This document shows, piece after piece, positions 31,034-40,010 of a stretch of DNA of 61,564 nt. The notes under the pieces were generated by a model. It did not search any database, had not been told where the DNA came from, and was given only the letters and a program-made list of their open reading frames with translations. Positions within the stretch are counted from its first letter, which is position 1. The number at the start of each line of letters is the position of its first letter. The DNA lies in NCBI GenBank assembly GCA_947259215.1, contig CAMYLJ010000032.1, positions 1 through 61,564 of the forward strand. The letters run 5' to 3'. Both the position numbers and the translations under genes were made by a program. Source of the DNA: an uncultured delta proteobacterium (GTDB taxonomy: Bacteria > Myxococcota_A > UBA9160 > JAFDET01).

Positions 31034-33322
31034 CTAGCGGGTCTCCGCCGAGTCCCGCTTCAGGCCCAGGCGCGCGCACAGGGCCGGCGTGAAGGTGACG
31101 TCGACCAGCCAGGCGAAGGCCAGCATGCAGGCCGCCAGCACCCCGAACTCGACCATGTGCTTGAGCCCGCTGGCGGCGAAGACCGCGAAGCCCCCGACCA
31201 GCGCGGCCGTGGTCGAGGTCACGGGACGCACCACGTTGCCCAGCGCCATCAGCGTGGCCTTGGCCTCGTCGCCCACCTCGTCGTAGGCCTCCTTGAAGCG
31301 GACCAGGAAGTGGATGGTGTCGTCCACGGCGATGCCCAGCACGATGCACGCCACCAGGCTGGTGATGACGTTCAGGGTCACGCCGGTCAGGCCCAGCACC
31401 CCGAAGTAGACCAGCACGGGCAGCGCGTTGGGGATCAGCGCCATGGCGGCCACCCGCAAGGAGCGGAAGTAGGCCACCAGGATCAGGTAGATGATGAGCG
31501 TGGCGCCGGACAGGCTGACCGCCTGGCCCCAGGAGATCTCGTCCATCGTGCGCACGATCAACGGCGTATCCCCGGTCACGTAGGCCGTGGCGCCGCTGTC
31601 CATGCTCGCCAGCTTCGCCTCGATGCTCTGCATCAGATCGGCGATCTCGTTGGTCGGCGACGCCGGAATGCGCACCAGGATGTCGGCCGCCTCGAAGCGG
31701 CTGTCCACCAGGGACTCCAGCTGGTCGTACCACAGGAAGAAGAGGTACTGGCTCACCAGGGACCGGGTCTCGGGGATCGCGAAGTACTCCGGATCGCCCT
31801 CGTGGAAGGCGCGGTTCACGACCATCAGGTACTCGGAGATCGACGAAGTCTTGTTGACGAGAGGCTGTTCGAGGAGCCAGGCCTCGAGCTCCTGCTGCTG
31901 GCGCAGGCGAACGGGGTCCTTGAACGCGTCGCGCTCGTCGGTCTCCATCACCACGTGGAGTGTGATGGAGCCCGCCATGCTCTCGTCGAAGCGCACGATC
32001 GACTGGCGCAGCGGGTGCGAGGGCCTCAGGTTGTGGGTGAAGGACGTGGACACCTCGATGCGCGTCAGGCCCCAGGCTGCGGCGACGGCAACCAGGAAGC
32101 CCGCCATCAGCACCCAGCGACGATGGCGCACGTCGAAGGTGGCGAGGCGCTCGGCCCACGCTTCGAGGCGCCCCTCGGCTGCGGCATGCCGGGGAGGCGG
32201 ATCCGGGAGGATCGAGAGCAGTGCCGGCACGAAGGTAAGCGCCGCTACCAGCGAGCTCACGGCCCCCACCACGCTGAAGGCGCCGAACTCCTGGATCGCG
32301 ACGAGCCGGTTCAGGCACAGGGACAGCAGTCCCGCCGCGGTGGTGAAACCGGTGAGGAAGACCGGGAACGCGACCCGCCGCAGCGCCTCGCAGACCGCTT
32401 CCGGCCCCCGAAAGCCTTCGCGCAGGACCTCTTCGTGCTCGGACACCACGTGCACCGAGTACGCGAAGCCGACGGCGTTGATGAGTGGCGGCACGATGAA
32501 GGTGACCAGGTTCAGCGACTTCCCGAACAGGACCATCGTCGCCAGGGTCCAGCCCTGGGCCAGGGTCACCGCCAGCAGCGGAATCGCCACGGCCCGCACG
32601 GAGCGGAACATGACGAAGGCCACCAGCGCCATGCAGACGTAGCCGAGGGGCACCACGGTGAAGAGGTCGCGGAGCAGGATGCGCGAGGTCGTCGCCTTGA
32701 GGGGCGGCGTGCCGGCCATCAGGACCTCGGCTCCGCCGGCCTCCTCGAGCGCGATCGCGTGGACGGTCTCGTCGATCCCGCTGGCCAGGAACTCGGACTC
32801 GCTCATCTCGAGCGGGTAGAGAAGGAAGGCCGTCGCGCGTGCGTCCGCGGAGACCAGGGTTCCGACGTGAATCGGGTTTTCGAGCACTCTCTCGCGCAAG
32901 GCGCGAAGCTCGGCATCGGTCTCCGGCACCTCTTCGAAGATGCTGCGGATCGAGACGTCGCCCTCGACCGATCGCACATCCGGCGCATTCGAGAGGCTCA
33001 GTACCGCGCGGATGCCCTCGACCTGCTCGAAGCGCTTGGTCATGCGTCGGATGCGGACGAGGTTGTCCCGGGTGAAGACGTCGTCGGTCACCAGGCCGAC
33101 GAAGAGCAGCTCGTCGTTTCCGAAGCGGTCGCGGAAGGCCTGGTAGCGCTCGCGGTCCGGACCGTGGGTGGGCAGGACCTTCTCGACCGCGGTCTCGATC
33201 TTGAGGCGCACGGCCGGCGTGGTGACATCCACCAGCACCAACACCGCCCCCAGGCCCAGGGTCAGGACGACCCCCAGGACCCAGGCCGGGTGGTAGGCGA
33301 TCAGGCGGTTCAGCCGCTCCAC
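31034..33322 (-). CDS. RND/MMPL-superfamily transporter
   Basis: A 762-residue inner-membrane exporter of the MMPL/HpnN-like branch of RND proteins. Two repeats are visible, each with one N-terminal helix, a ~150-200-residue periplasmic loop and five further helices (~12 in total). Second-half blocks NVITSLVACIVLGIAVDDTIHFLVRFKEA and first-half NAVGFAYSVHVVSEHEE are the conserved loops bearing the coupling acidic residues. Such pumps move hydrophobic molecules (hopanoids, sterols, lipids). The start is GTG 33320-33322. The divergent LolA-like and START-like proteins are common partners and suggest a lipid-transport locus. Confidence 0.92.
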   Translation of the reverse strand: MERLNRLIAYHPAWVLGVVLTLGLGAVLVLVDVTTPAVRLKIETAVEKVLPTHGPDRERYQAFRDRFGNDELLFVGLVTDDVFTRDNLVRIRRMTKRFEQVEGIRAVLSLSNAPDVRSVEGDVSIRSIFEEVPETDAELRALRERVLENPIHVGTLVSADARATAFLLYPLEMSESEFLASGIDETVHAIALEEAGGAEVLMAGTPPLKATTSRILLRDLFTVVPLGYVCMALVAFVMFRSVRAVAIPLLAVTLAQGWTLATMVLFGKSLNLVTFIVPPLINAVGFAYSVHVVSEHEEVLREGFRGPEAVCEALRRVAFPVFLTGFTTAAGLLSLCLNRLVAIQEFGAFSVVGAVSSLVAALTFVPALLSILPDPPPRHAAAEGRLEAWAERLATFDVRHRRWVLMAGFLVAVAAAWGLTRIEVSTSFTHNLRPSHPLRQSIVRFDESMAGSITLHVVMETDERDAFKDPVRLRQQQELEAWLLEQPLVNKTSSISEYLMVVNRAFHEGDPEYFAIPETRSLVSQYLFFLWYDQLESLVDSRFEAADILVRIPASPTNEIADLMQSIEAKLASMDSGATAYVTGDTPLIVRTMDEISWGQAVSLSGATLIIYLILVAYFRSLRVAAMALIPNALPVLVYFGVLGLTGVTLNVITSLVACIVLGIAVDDTIHFLVRFKEAYDEVGDEAKATLMALGNVVRPVTSTTAALVGGFAVFAASGLKHMVEFGVLAACMLAFAWLVDVTFTPALCARLGLKRDSAETR

Positions 33323-33479
33323 GCGGATCCCCTACCGGGCAGCGCAGCAGCGCCCGGCTGCGTTGGTCTCGGGTGCGCGGGAAATCCGGGATCTCCCGCC
33401 CCTGGTTATATCACGCTTCCCTGGAGTGGCGAGCGGCGGTCTCGGAGCTCTGTCCCGTCCGCCCGACTGCACTTCCGTG

Positions 33480-33485
33480 TAGGAT
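33480..33485 (+). promoter_or_regulatory. Putative -10 element (leaderless-type)
   Basis: TAGGAT ends ten bases before ATG 33496, leaving room for only a few bases of untranslated leader. No -35 consensus is visible; GC-rich context makes the hexamer stand out. Confidence 0.3.
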
Positions 33486-33495
33486 AGGAAGCCCG

Positions 33496-34146
33496 ATGCC
33501 GACCTGGAAGATGCGAGTCGCTTGCCTGGCCCTCGGTCTGGCGTGCCTCCCGGCCGGCGTCGCGGGCGCCGGGCCGGGCCAACCGCGCAGCGCGGAGAGT
33601 GTGCTGGCTGAGGGGCCACCCGGACTCGGAAGCCGGCTCGAGCAGGAGCGGCTGGTGGTGCTGGAGGATGTGGGCGAAGGCAGTCCCGATTCGTTCGTCG
33701 TGGCCTACGTGCTCTTCAGCCGCGAGCGCAGCCAGGTCCTGAGCCTCCTCCGCCAGGCCGCTCGCCAGACCGAGTACCGGCCGGAGCTCGCGGAGGTCCG
33801 CACGGTCACCAGCCTGCCGGATGGGCGCGTAGATGAGCAGCAGATGAAGATCGCCTTCAAGACCCTCACCTACCGCCTGCGCTACCGTGAAGACTCCGAA
33901 ACGGGCCGCATCAGCTGGGGGCTCGATCCCGACTTCGACAACGACATCGCGCGGCTCGACGGATTCTGGGACCTGTACGAGTTCGAGAGCCGGCCGGATC
34001 GGACCCTGGGCCGCTTCGGGTCGAACGCGGACGTGGGCCGCGGCGTGCCCCGGTTCGTGCAGAGGGGGATGAGCCGGAAGACGGTCCTCCGCTACGTTCG
34101 CAACTGCCGCGAGTGGATCGATTCGAATGGAGAGTGGCGGCCATGA
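33496..34146 (+). CDS. Exported SRPBCC/START-like protein
   Basis: A 216-residue protein with a signal peptide (LALGLACLPAGVAGA) and a mature domain whose pattern (SFVVAYVLFSRERSQVLSLLRQA..., EQQMKIAFKTLTYRLRY, FWDLYEFESRPDRT) is like helix-grip SRPBCC/START proteins that hold lipids in an internal cavity. Periplasmic START-like domains are less usual than cytosolic ones. Its TGA overlaps the LolA-like ATG (ATGA). Together with the divergent MMPL pump, a role in lipid movement across the periplasm is inferred. Start ATG 33496 gives a normal signal peptide. Confidence 0.72.
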   Translation: MPTWKMRVACLALGLACLPAGVAGAGPGQPRSAESVLAEGPPGLGSRLEQERLVVLEDVGEGSPDSFVVAYVLFSRERSQVLSLLRQAARQTEYRPELAEVRTVTSLPDGRVDEQQMKIAFKTLTYRLRYREDSETGRISWGLDPDFDNDIARLDGFWDLYEFESRPDRTLGRFGSNADVGRGVPRFVQRGMSRKTVLRYVRNCREWIDSNGEWRP

Positions 34147-34949
34147 GGTTCTGGAGGCTGGCAGCGGTGCTCGTCGCGGGGCTCCCCGTCGCCGCGGGGG
34201 CGGCTGCGGGGGCGGTTCTGGACGAAGTCCGCGCGTGTGTCGAGCAGAACACGCCGCGCCGATCCCAGGTGATGACGATCGCCCTGGAGTACCGCGACCG
34301 CGCCGGTGAGGTGTCGGAGTCGCGCTTCAAGCTCTACTGGCGCCGCCTGTCGACGGACGAGCGGCGGGTGCTGATGCGCTTCTCGGCGCCGGAAGACCTG
34401 GTCGGGGCGGCGGTGCTGGTGCATGGCGTCCGGCGGGCGCGACCAAACGTCTATCTCTACCTGCCCGGCATCGGCAAGCCCCGGCGTGTGACCAGCCGCC
34501 AGCAGCTCGAGGGCTTCCTCGGGCGCGCGGACCTGGGCATCGAGGAGATCGGACTGCTGCTGGATCCGGTCGGCGCCGACGCCCTGCAGCTCGTCGGCGA
34601 CGGCGCGGACGAGCGAGGCCGCGCAACCTGGATCCTGGAGACCCGTCAGGACGTCTCCCCGGACGATCCCGGCCGCTACCCGCGCACGCGTACCCTGGTG
34701 GACCAGGAGTTCTGCATCCCGCTCGGGGCGGATTTCTACGACGCCGACGACAACGCCGCCAAGCAGCTGCGCGTCGACCCGACGCGGGTCACGCGCGAGG
34801 CGCAGAGCTGGATCCCCCGGGAGCTGGTCTTCACGGACGTCTCCGGCGAGAGCGTCACCACCCTCCGGATCGACGAGGTCGAGGTGGACATCCCGCTCGC
34901 CCCGAGCCTGCTGACGGTCCCGGCCATGGCCGGCGGCGGCGCCCGCTAG
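34143..34949 (+). CDS. LolA-like outer-membrane lipoprotein-sorting protein
   Basis: A 268-residue periplasmic protein with a signal peptide (LAAVLVAGLPVAAGA) and the LolA-like fold typically found next to MMPL pumps. Diagnostic blocks are LMRFSAPEDLVGAAVLV, YLYLPGIGKPRRVTS and PRELVFTDVSGESVTTLRI. These proteins are named after LolA but probably bind lipids or hydrophobic cargo for the RND/MMPL exporter. The start ATG overlaps the preceding stop by four bases. It is the second gene of the START-LolA pair. Confidence 0.9.
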   Translation: MRFWRLAAVLVAGLPVAAGAAAGAVLDEVRACVEQNTPRRSQVMTIALEYRDRAGEVSESRFKLYWRRLSTDERRVLMRFSAPEDLVGAAVLVHGVRRARPNVYLYLPGIGKPRRVTSRQQLEGFLGRADLGIEEIGLLLDPVGADALQLVGDGADERGRATWILETRQDVSPDDPGRYPRTRTLVDQEFCIPLGADFYDADDNAAKQLRVDPTRVTREAQSWIPRELVFTDVSGESVTTLRIDEVEVDIPLAPSLLTVPAMAGGGAR

Positions 34950-35001
34950 CAGGGCCCCACGCCGCCAGGATCCGGCTCGCGGGCGACCGGACCCGGCGTG
35001 G

Positions 35002-35007
35002 TAGACT
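35002..35007 (+). promoter_or_regulatory. Putative extended -10 element (leaderless-type)
   Basis: TAGACT, preceded by TG at the extended -10 position (TGGTAGACT), ends eight bases before ATG 35016. This predicts a very short or absent leader. Confidence 0.35.
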
Positions 35008-35015
35008 CCCGGGTC

Positions 35016-35957
35016 ATGCGCCCCCTGCGCCCCCTCATCCTGCTCGCCATGCTGGGATCGATCGGCGTCGGCACCAGCGCCGCGGACGCGCCTGGCGACG
35101 ACGAGGATCCGGCGCTCGCGCGCGCCGAGGCCTACGAAGGCCAGGGGGCGCTGCTCGAGGCGGCGGCGATCTTCGAGGCCCTCTGCCGCACCCAGGCCCG
35201 GGAATCCGACGCCTGCTGGCGGGCGGCGCGGAGCCACTGGCGCTTCGGCGAGCGGCTGTCGCTGGCGGGCCACCCCGCCAGCTTCGACTACTTCCAAGAG
35301 GCGGAGAAATGGTCGGGCGAGGGCCTGGAGCGCCACCCCCGCTGCGGCGAGTGCGCCCTGTGGAAGTACGCCTCCCTGGGCCGGCTGGTGGACAAGCACG
35401 GCAAGGTCTGGGCCGCACGCAACGCGCGTGAGATGCGCCGACTGCTGGACCTCGGGATCGAGGTCCGGCCCCAGCACGTCGATCGCAACGGGAACCACAC
35501 GCTCGCGAACCTGTACTACGCGAGCTCCATCTTCTACCGGATGGTCCCGGAGTCGCTCTGGATCCGGATCTTCTTCGGCGTCCGCGGAGACACCGACCGC
35601 GCCCTGGAGCACATCCAGCTCGCGCTCGGCTACGCGCAGGATCGCGTCGACTACCACATCGAACACGGGGCGATTCTGCTATGCCAGGGGAATCGACACC
35701 GGAGGCCGGAGAGCACGACGGAGGGCAAGGCCGCGCTGCGCCACGCCTTGTCGCTGCCGGTGAGCTCGAACTCCGACGTGGTCGATCGCGCCTTCGCGCG
35801 CCAGATGCTGCGGGAGCCGGACAAGGCCTGCGGCTTCACCCGCAAGGGGTTCATGGACCTCGAGGCCGAGAGCCGGCGCGTCCGCGCGCAACGCCAGGGC
35901 CCACGCGGCGCGGAAGCGGCCGTGAGCGCGCCCCCTCCCGCTGCTGACCCGGGCTGA
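35016..35957 (+). CDS. Exported TPR-like repeat protein
   Basis: A 313-residue protein with a signal peptide and a helical-repeat body of TPR type: ALARAEAYEGQGALLEAAAIFEALC, DACWRAARSHWRFGE, and RALEHIQLALGYAQD are helix pairs with the TPR Ala/Gly/Tyr pattern. Cys residues (Cys58, Cys67 and a CxxC in HPRCGECALW) could form disulfides in the periplasm. It is a scaffold candidate for the START/LolA/MMPL locus, but no partner is proven. Start ATG 35016 follows a -10-like TAGACT. The C-terminal ~30 residues are Arg/Pro-rich and disordered. Confidence 0.75.
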   Translation: MRPLRPLILLAMLGSIGVGTSAADAPGDDEDPALARAEAYEGQGALLEAAAIFEALCRTQARESDACWRAARSHWRFGERLSLAGHPASFDYFQEAEKWSGEGLERHPRCGECALWKYASLGRLVDKHGKVWAARNAREMRRLLDLGIEVRPQHVDRNGNHTLANLYYASSIFYRMVPESLWIRIFFGVRGDTDRALEHIQLALGYAQDRVDYHIEHGAILLCQGNRHRRPESTTEGKAALRHALSLPVSSNSDVVDRAFARQMLREPDKACGFTRKGFMDLEAESRRVRAQRQGPRGAEAAVSAPPPAADPG

Positions 35958-36000
35958 TCGGATCCGCCCGGCCTTCGACCCACGGCGGCGTGCGCCTTCT

Positions 36001-37251
36001 TCAGCGCCGGCGGCTGCGGGCGCGGCCGCGCCCCGGCCGCGGGCCGGCCCGGTTGCCGGGCGCCCGGCTGCGGCCGGTCCGCTCGCCCCGCTCCGCCTCG
36101 GGCTCGAAGCCAGGCACCGCGCGCCGCCGGATGGCAGCCCCGATCATGCGCTCCGTGGCCCGGACCCAGGCCCCGTCGTCGCTCGTGACGAAGGTGGAGG
36201 CCCGGCCCTGCCGCTCCGAGCGACCCGTACGGCCGATCCGGTGGGTGTAGGCCTCGGGTGTCATCGGGACGTCGAAGTTGATGACGTGCGAGACTCCGCT
36301 CACGTCGAGCCCGCGCGCCGCGATGTCGGTGGCCACCAGGATCTCGTAACGACCCTCGCGGAAGCCGCGCATGGCGCGGTCGCGCTGGCCCTGGCTCATG
36401 TTCCCCTGGAGCCCCACGGCGCTGCGCCCGGCCCGCCCGAGCTGCTCCGCGAGCCGGCGCGCGCGGTGCTTGGTGCGCGTGAAGACGATGGCGGACTCGC
36501 AGTCGGGCTCGCCGAGCAGGTGGTCGAGCAGCTCGCGCTTGCGCGCCTCGCTCACCGGATACAGCGCGTGCTCGATGGTGGCGGCGGGCGCCGAGCGCCC
36601 GAGCTCCACCACGTGGGCGTCCCGGAGGATCTCGTCCGCCAGGCGCCGGATCTCCCGCGGCATGGTGGCCGAGAAGAGGAGGTTCTGGCGGCGGCGCGGC
36701 AGCGCCGCCAGGATGCGCCGGACGTCGGGCAGGAAGCCCATGTCGAACATGTGGTCGGCCTCGTCGAGGACGAGGGTCTCGACCTCCGCGAGCCGCAGCG
36801 CGCCCTGGTTCATCAGGTCGAGCAGGCGGCCCGGGCAGGCCACGATCACGTCCGGGCGCCGGCGCAGGGCGGCGATCTGCGCGCGGGCCGAGGCCCCGCC
36901 GAAGATGGCGACGGTGGTGAGGCGGGTGAAGCGGGCCAGGCTGCGGATCTCCGCATCGATCTGGGTGGCCAGCTCGCGCGTGGGCGCGATCACCAGGGCG
37001 CGCGGCGCCGCGCGGCGTTCGCCGCCGAGCAGCCGCTCCAGCAGCGGCAGCGCGAAGGCCGCCGTCTTGCCCGTGCCCGTCTGGGCCAGGCCCAGGACGT
37101 CGCGACCGGCCAGCGCCGCGGGCATGGCCTCGGCCTGGATGGGACGCGGCTCGGTGAAACCGGCCTCGCGGATGCCGCGGACGAGCCGCGGGTCGAGCCG
37201 GAAGCGGTCGAATCCGGTCTCCGTGGAAGAATCAGTGTAGGAAGCAGTCAT
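36001..37251 (-). CDS. DEAD-box RNA helicase (RhlE-like)
   Basis: A 416-residue ATP-dependent RNA helicase. All motifs are present in order: Q motif (FTEPRPIQAEAMP), I (AQTGTGKT), Ia (PTRELATQ), Ib (CPGRLLDL), II (VLDEADHMFDMGF), III (FSATMP), IV (IVFTRTK), V (ATDIAARGLDV) and VI (HRIGRTGR). The basic Arg/Gly-rich tail (~385-416) probably binds RNA. Start at ATG 37249-37251. A 434-base gene-free region lies upstream, as is common for cold-regulated helicase genes with long leaders, but no cold-shock motif can be shown here. Confidence 0.96.
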   Translation of the reverse strand: MTASYTDSSTETGFDRFRLDPRLVRGIREAGFTEPRPIQAEAMPAALAGRDVLGLAQTGTGKTAAFALPLLERLLGGERRAAPRALVIAPTRELATQIDAEIRSLARFTRLTTVAIFGGASARAQIAALRRRPDVIVACPGRLLDLMNQGALRLAEVETLVLDEADHMFDMGFLPDVRRILAALPRRRQNLLFSATMPREIRRLADEILRDAHVVELGRSAPAATIEHALYPVSEARKRELLDHLLGEPDCESAIVFTRTKHRARRLAEQLGRAGRSAVGLQGNMSQGQRDRAMRGFREGRYEILVATDIAARGLDVSGVSHVINFDVPMTPEAYTHRIGRTGRSERQGRASTFVTSDDGAWVRATERMIGAAIRRRAVPGFEPEAERGERTGRSRAPGNRAGPRPGRGRARSRRR

Positions 37252-37685
37252 CGAGTTGATCTGGTCTCCGCCGCGCTCGTGCACGTTCCCATGCACGGCG
37301 CGGCCGTGGGTTTCCGACCCGTACAACAGCAGGGGCAAGAAGAAATGCTTGCGGCGCGACCCCGGTTCCGGAGAGAAGGTTCCCGGGTCCTGTTGTTCGC
37401 CGCGGCCAGGCAGACGCCCGGCTCGATGGAGCGGTATGTAGCGACTTCCCCGAAGCCGCGCCAGCGCGGGACGCGTTCGGCATTCGCTTCCGTCGTGAGG
37501 TCGGAGCTGCACAGCCAGTCGGGATCGCGCCCGCCGAGCGCGCCGCTCCCGGAAGCTTTGCGGGGTCTATCGGATGCGCGGGCGCTGGACTGAATCCGCC
37601 GATGTTGCCCCGCGGGGTGAGCTATAGTCCAAGCCTTGCAGAATCTGCTCCGTCCCAGTCGGCGAACCCTGCGCCGGGAGACCTG
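37252..37685. promoter_or_regulatory. Gene-free region between helicase and stressosome operon
   Basis: This 434-base gap separates divergent genes. I see no conserved coding frame in it. On the plus strand TATAGT at 37623-37628 is a good -10 for the stressosome operon, with start of transcription near 37635 and a ~50-base leader; the -35 is not recognisable. The minus-strand side probably holds a long helicase leader. A near-identical TATAGTC lies upstream of the SCP2-PhyH gene (42126-42132). Confidence 0.4.
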
Positions 37686-38561
37686 ATGAGCCAAGAGCAC
37701 GCCGGATCCCTGACTGCTGCGGAGCTGCTCGACCTGTACGGGATCGCGTCAGCGGACCTGGATCGCATCCGGAAGCTCGGCGAGCGGATCGTGCCGAAGC
37801 TGGAGCAGTACATCGGCCGCTTCTACGACTGGCTCGAGAAGCAGCCCGAGTACCACGAGCTCTTCAGCGATCCGGAGGTGCTCCACCGGGTGCGGTCCGC
37901 CCAGATCGTCTACTGGACCGAGTTCTTCCGGTCGCCGGTGGACGAGGCCTACGTCGCCAAGCGGCGGCGCGTGGGAGAACTCCACGCGCGGGTCGGTCTC
38001 TCGCTGCCCACCTACTTTGCCGCCATGAACCTCTGCCTCGACATGTACTCGGAGGGCATCGAAGGCGACGCCGAGACCGCGACCGCCCTCTCGCGCATGC
38101 TCCACATGGACACCGCGATCGTCGTCGAGACCTTCTCGCGGCTCATCTCCCAGACGATCGCCGAGCAGAGCCGCTCGCTCGTCGCCATGTCGACGCCCGT
38201 CACCGCCATCTGGCGGGAGATCCTGCTGCTGCCGATCGTGGGCGTGATCGACTCCCAGCGTGCCCAGGACATCACGGGCAGCATGCTCCAGCGCATCGCC
38301 GACACCAGCGCCAGGGTGATCATCCTCGACATCGGAGGCGTTGCGGTCGTCGACACGGCCGTGGCGAACCACCTGATCAAGATCACCAAGGCGACACGCC
38401 TGATGGGCTGCGAGTGCACCATCTCCGGCATCTCCCCCGCCATCTCCCAGACCATCGTCGAGCTGGGCATCGACGTCGGCTCCGTCCAGACCACCGCGAC
38501 CCTCAAGGACGCGCTGGAGAGGGCCTTCCGCAGGGTCGGCGTGCAGATCAGCGGAGACTGA
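37686..38561 (+). CDS. rsbR: Globin-coupled RsbR-like stressosome sensor (protoglobin + STAS)
   Basis: A 291-residue stressosome scaffold/sensor. Residues ~10-160 form a globin-coupled-sensor fold, with His100 in GELHARVGLSLPTYF matching the proximal heme ligand of HemAT-type globins. Residues ~165-290 are a STAS domain with VVDTAVANHL. Thr224 there matches the RsbRA site Thr205, and Ser190 in GVIDSQRA takes the place of Thr171. It is expected to sense O2, NO or redox state and release RsbT. First gene of a five-gene operon. Start ATG 37686. Confidence 0.93.
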   Translation: MSQEHAGSLTAAELLDLYGIASADLDRIRKLGERIVPKLEQYIGRFYDWLEKQPEYHELFSDPEVLHRVRSAQIVYWTEFFRSPVDEAYVAKRRRVGELHARVGLSLPTYFAAMNLCLDMYSEGIEGDAETATALSRMLHMDTAIVVETFSRLISQTIAEQSRSLVAMSTPVTAIWREILLLPIVGVIDSQRAQDITGSMLQRIADTSARVIILDIGGVAVVDTAVANHLIKITKATRLMGCECTISGISPAISQTIVELGIDVGSVQTTATLKDALERAFRRVGVQISGD

Positions 38562-38563
38562 GC

Positions 38564-39025
38564 GTGGACGTCGGTGACGAAGTCCCGCGGATTCCGATCC
38601 AGCTCGCCCGGGGCGTGCTGATCGCCTCGGTCCAGGTCGATCTGGACGACGCGGTGATGGCCGGCTTCCGGAAGGACCTGCTGGAGCGGATCCACACCTC
38701 CAGTGCCTCCGCTGTCATCCTCGACCTCTCCGGCCTCGACACCCTGGACTCCTACGAGTTCGGGGAGCTGCGACGCCTGATCGGGATGAGCCGCGTGATG
38801 GGTGCGCGAGCCGTGCTAGTCGGACTCAAGGCCGGCATCGTGGCGTCGCTCGTCATGACCGGGGTGGATGTCGACGGCCTGGAGGCCGCCCCCGACCTCG
38901 ACGACGCCTTCCGCCGGCTCGCGCCCGAGCCGGAAGCTCCGCAGCCCCCCACGCCCGACGACGAAGCGGAGGCGCTGGAAGAGGACGACGCCGAGCGCGC
39001 GCAGCGCGCTGGAGACGAGTCGTGA
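38564..39025 (+). CDS. rsbS: RsbS-like STAS stressosome protein
   Basis: A 153-residue single-STAS protein that co-assembles with RsbR. The phosphorylation site equivalent to RsbS Ser59 is Ser63 in GLDTLDSYEFGEL, so it looks phospho-competent. After the ~118-residue STAS core there is an acidic, Pro-rich tail of about 35 residues ending GDES, an unusual addition for RsbS. Start is GTG 38564, two bases after the rsbR stop; the rsbT GTG overlaps its own TGA (GTGA). Confidence 0.93.
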   Translation: MDVGDEVPRIPIQLARGVLIASVQVDLDDAVMAGFRKDLLERIHTSSASAVILDLSGLDTLDSYEFGELRRLIGMSRVMGARAVLVGLKAGIVASLVMTGVDVDGLEAAPDLDDAFRRLAPEPEAPQPPTPDDEAEALEEDDAERAQRAGDES

Positions 39026-39432
39026 CGCAGACGGAGCTGCGCGTCACGATCCGCGGCGAGATGGACGTGACGCGCGCGGTCCTCGACGCCGGGCGCTTCG
39101 CCAGGGACTTCGGCTTCGCGGAAGCGGCGAGCATGATGATCTCCACCGCGGTGTCGGAGCTGGCTCGCAACATCCTCCGCCACGGCGGCGGGCGAGGCGA
39201 GCTGCGCCTCGCGCGCGTCGAGGACGGACACCGATCCGGCGTGCGGGTGGAAGCGCGGGATTCGGGACCCGGGATCGCGGACGTGGATCGGGCGCTGGAG
39301 GATCACTTCAGCTCGGCCGGCACCTTGGGGCTCGGCCTGCCCGGCGTGAAGCGCATGATGGACGATTTCGAGATCGAGTCGGAGCCCGGCGAGGGAACGC
39401 GCGTGTGCGCGTGCAAGTGGCGGGTCGCGTGA
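39022..39432 (+). CDS. rsbT: RsbT-like serine/threonine switch kinase
   Basis: A 136-residue GHKL ATPase kinase that phosphorylates RsbR and RsbS. The N-box is SELARNILRHGGG, G1 is DSGPGI, and G2 is GLGLPGVKRMMDDFEIES, with GEGTRVCACKW at the C-terminus. Length equals that of B. subtilis RsbT. The GTG start overlaps the rsbS TGA, and its own stop overlaps the next GTG, guaranteeing stoichiometric translation. On stress it should leave the complex and activate a partner; no RsbU is encoded here, so the downstream kinase is the likely target. Confidence 0.95.
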   Translation: MTQTELRVTIRGEMDVTRAVLDAGRFARDFGFAEAASMMISTAVSELARNILRHGGGRGELRLARVEDGHRSGVRVEARDSGPGIADVDRALEDHFSSAGTLGLGLPGVKRMMDDFEIESEPGEGTRVCACKWRVA

Positions 39433-40010
39433 GCGTCGTCGAGCACTTCTCCGTGAATCGCCCCTGCCTGGGCGAGCACGTGAGCGGCGACGCGGCCGTG
39501 GTCCAGGAGCTGCCGGATGGCTGGCTGCTCGCGGTGGTCGACGTGCTCGGGCACGGCGAGGAGGCGCACCAGCTCGCCCGCGTCATCGAGGCCTGGCTCG
39601 CGGAGCACGCCAGCGGCGACGTCGCGGGCCTGATGGAGCGGCTGCATCGCCGGCTCAAGGGCACGCGCGGCGCCGCCGCGGGCTTGTGCTTCGTCGCCCA
39701 GAGCGGCAAGGCCCAGTACGTGGGCACCGGCAATACGCTGCTGCGACGCTTCGGCTCGAGCGAGACGCGCCTGGTCTCGAAGGACGGGGTACTCGGACAG
39801 GGCATGCGCACGCCCCACCTCCAGAGTCTCGAGCTGGCGCCCGAGGACCTGCTCCTGCTCCAGACCGACGGCATCAGCGAGCGCTTCGGTCTCAAGGACT
39901 ACCCGGCGCTGCAGCACCACGAGCCCCGGGTCGTGGCTCGCAGCGTGGTGAAACGCTTCGGCAAGGAATACGACGACGCCACCTGCCTGGCGCTGCGGTA
40001 TCTGCCGTGA
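39429..40010 (+). CDS. rsbX: RsbX-like PP2C/SpoIIE phosphatase
   Basis: A 193-residue PP2C-type phosphatase domain of the SpoIIE/RsbX class. The metal-binding segments are AVVDVLGHGEE, LQTDGISERF and YDDATCLALR. It should dephosphorylate RsbR and RsbS and reset the stressosome. It lacks the N-terminal RsbT-binding domain of RsbU, which favours RsbX. The GTG start overlaps the rsbT stop and its TGA overlaps the next GTG, both by four bases. Confidence 0.92.
   Translation: MSVVEHFSVNRPCLGEHVSGDAAVVQELPDGWLLAVVDVLGHGEEAHQLARVIEAWLAEHASGDVAGLMERLHRRLKGTRGAAAGLCFVAQSGKAQYVGTGNTLLRRFGSSETRLVSKDGVLGQGMRTPHLQSLELAPEDLLLLQTDGISERFGLKDYPALQHHEPRVVARSVVKRFGKEYDDATCLALRYLP

Noticed and set aside
37686-38561. 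Gly217 in LDIGGV as a lost phosphorylation site of globin-RsbR
   Set aside because: The phosphorylated Thr of RsbRA aligns to the VVDT motif (Thr224 here), which is intact, so the Gly is not at the phospho-site.
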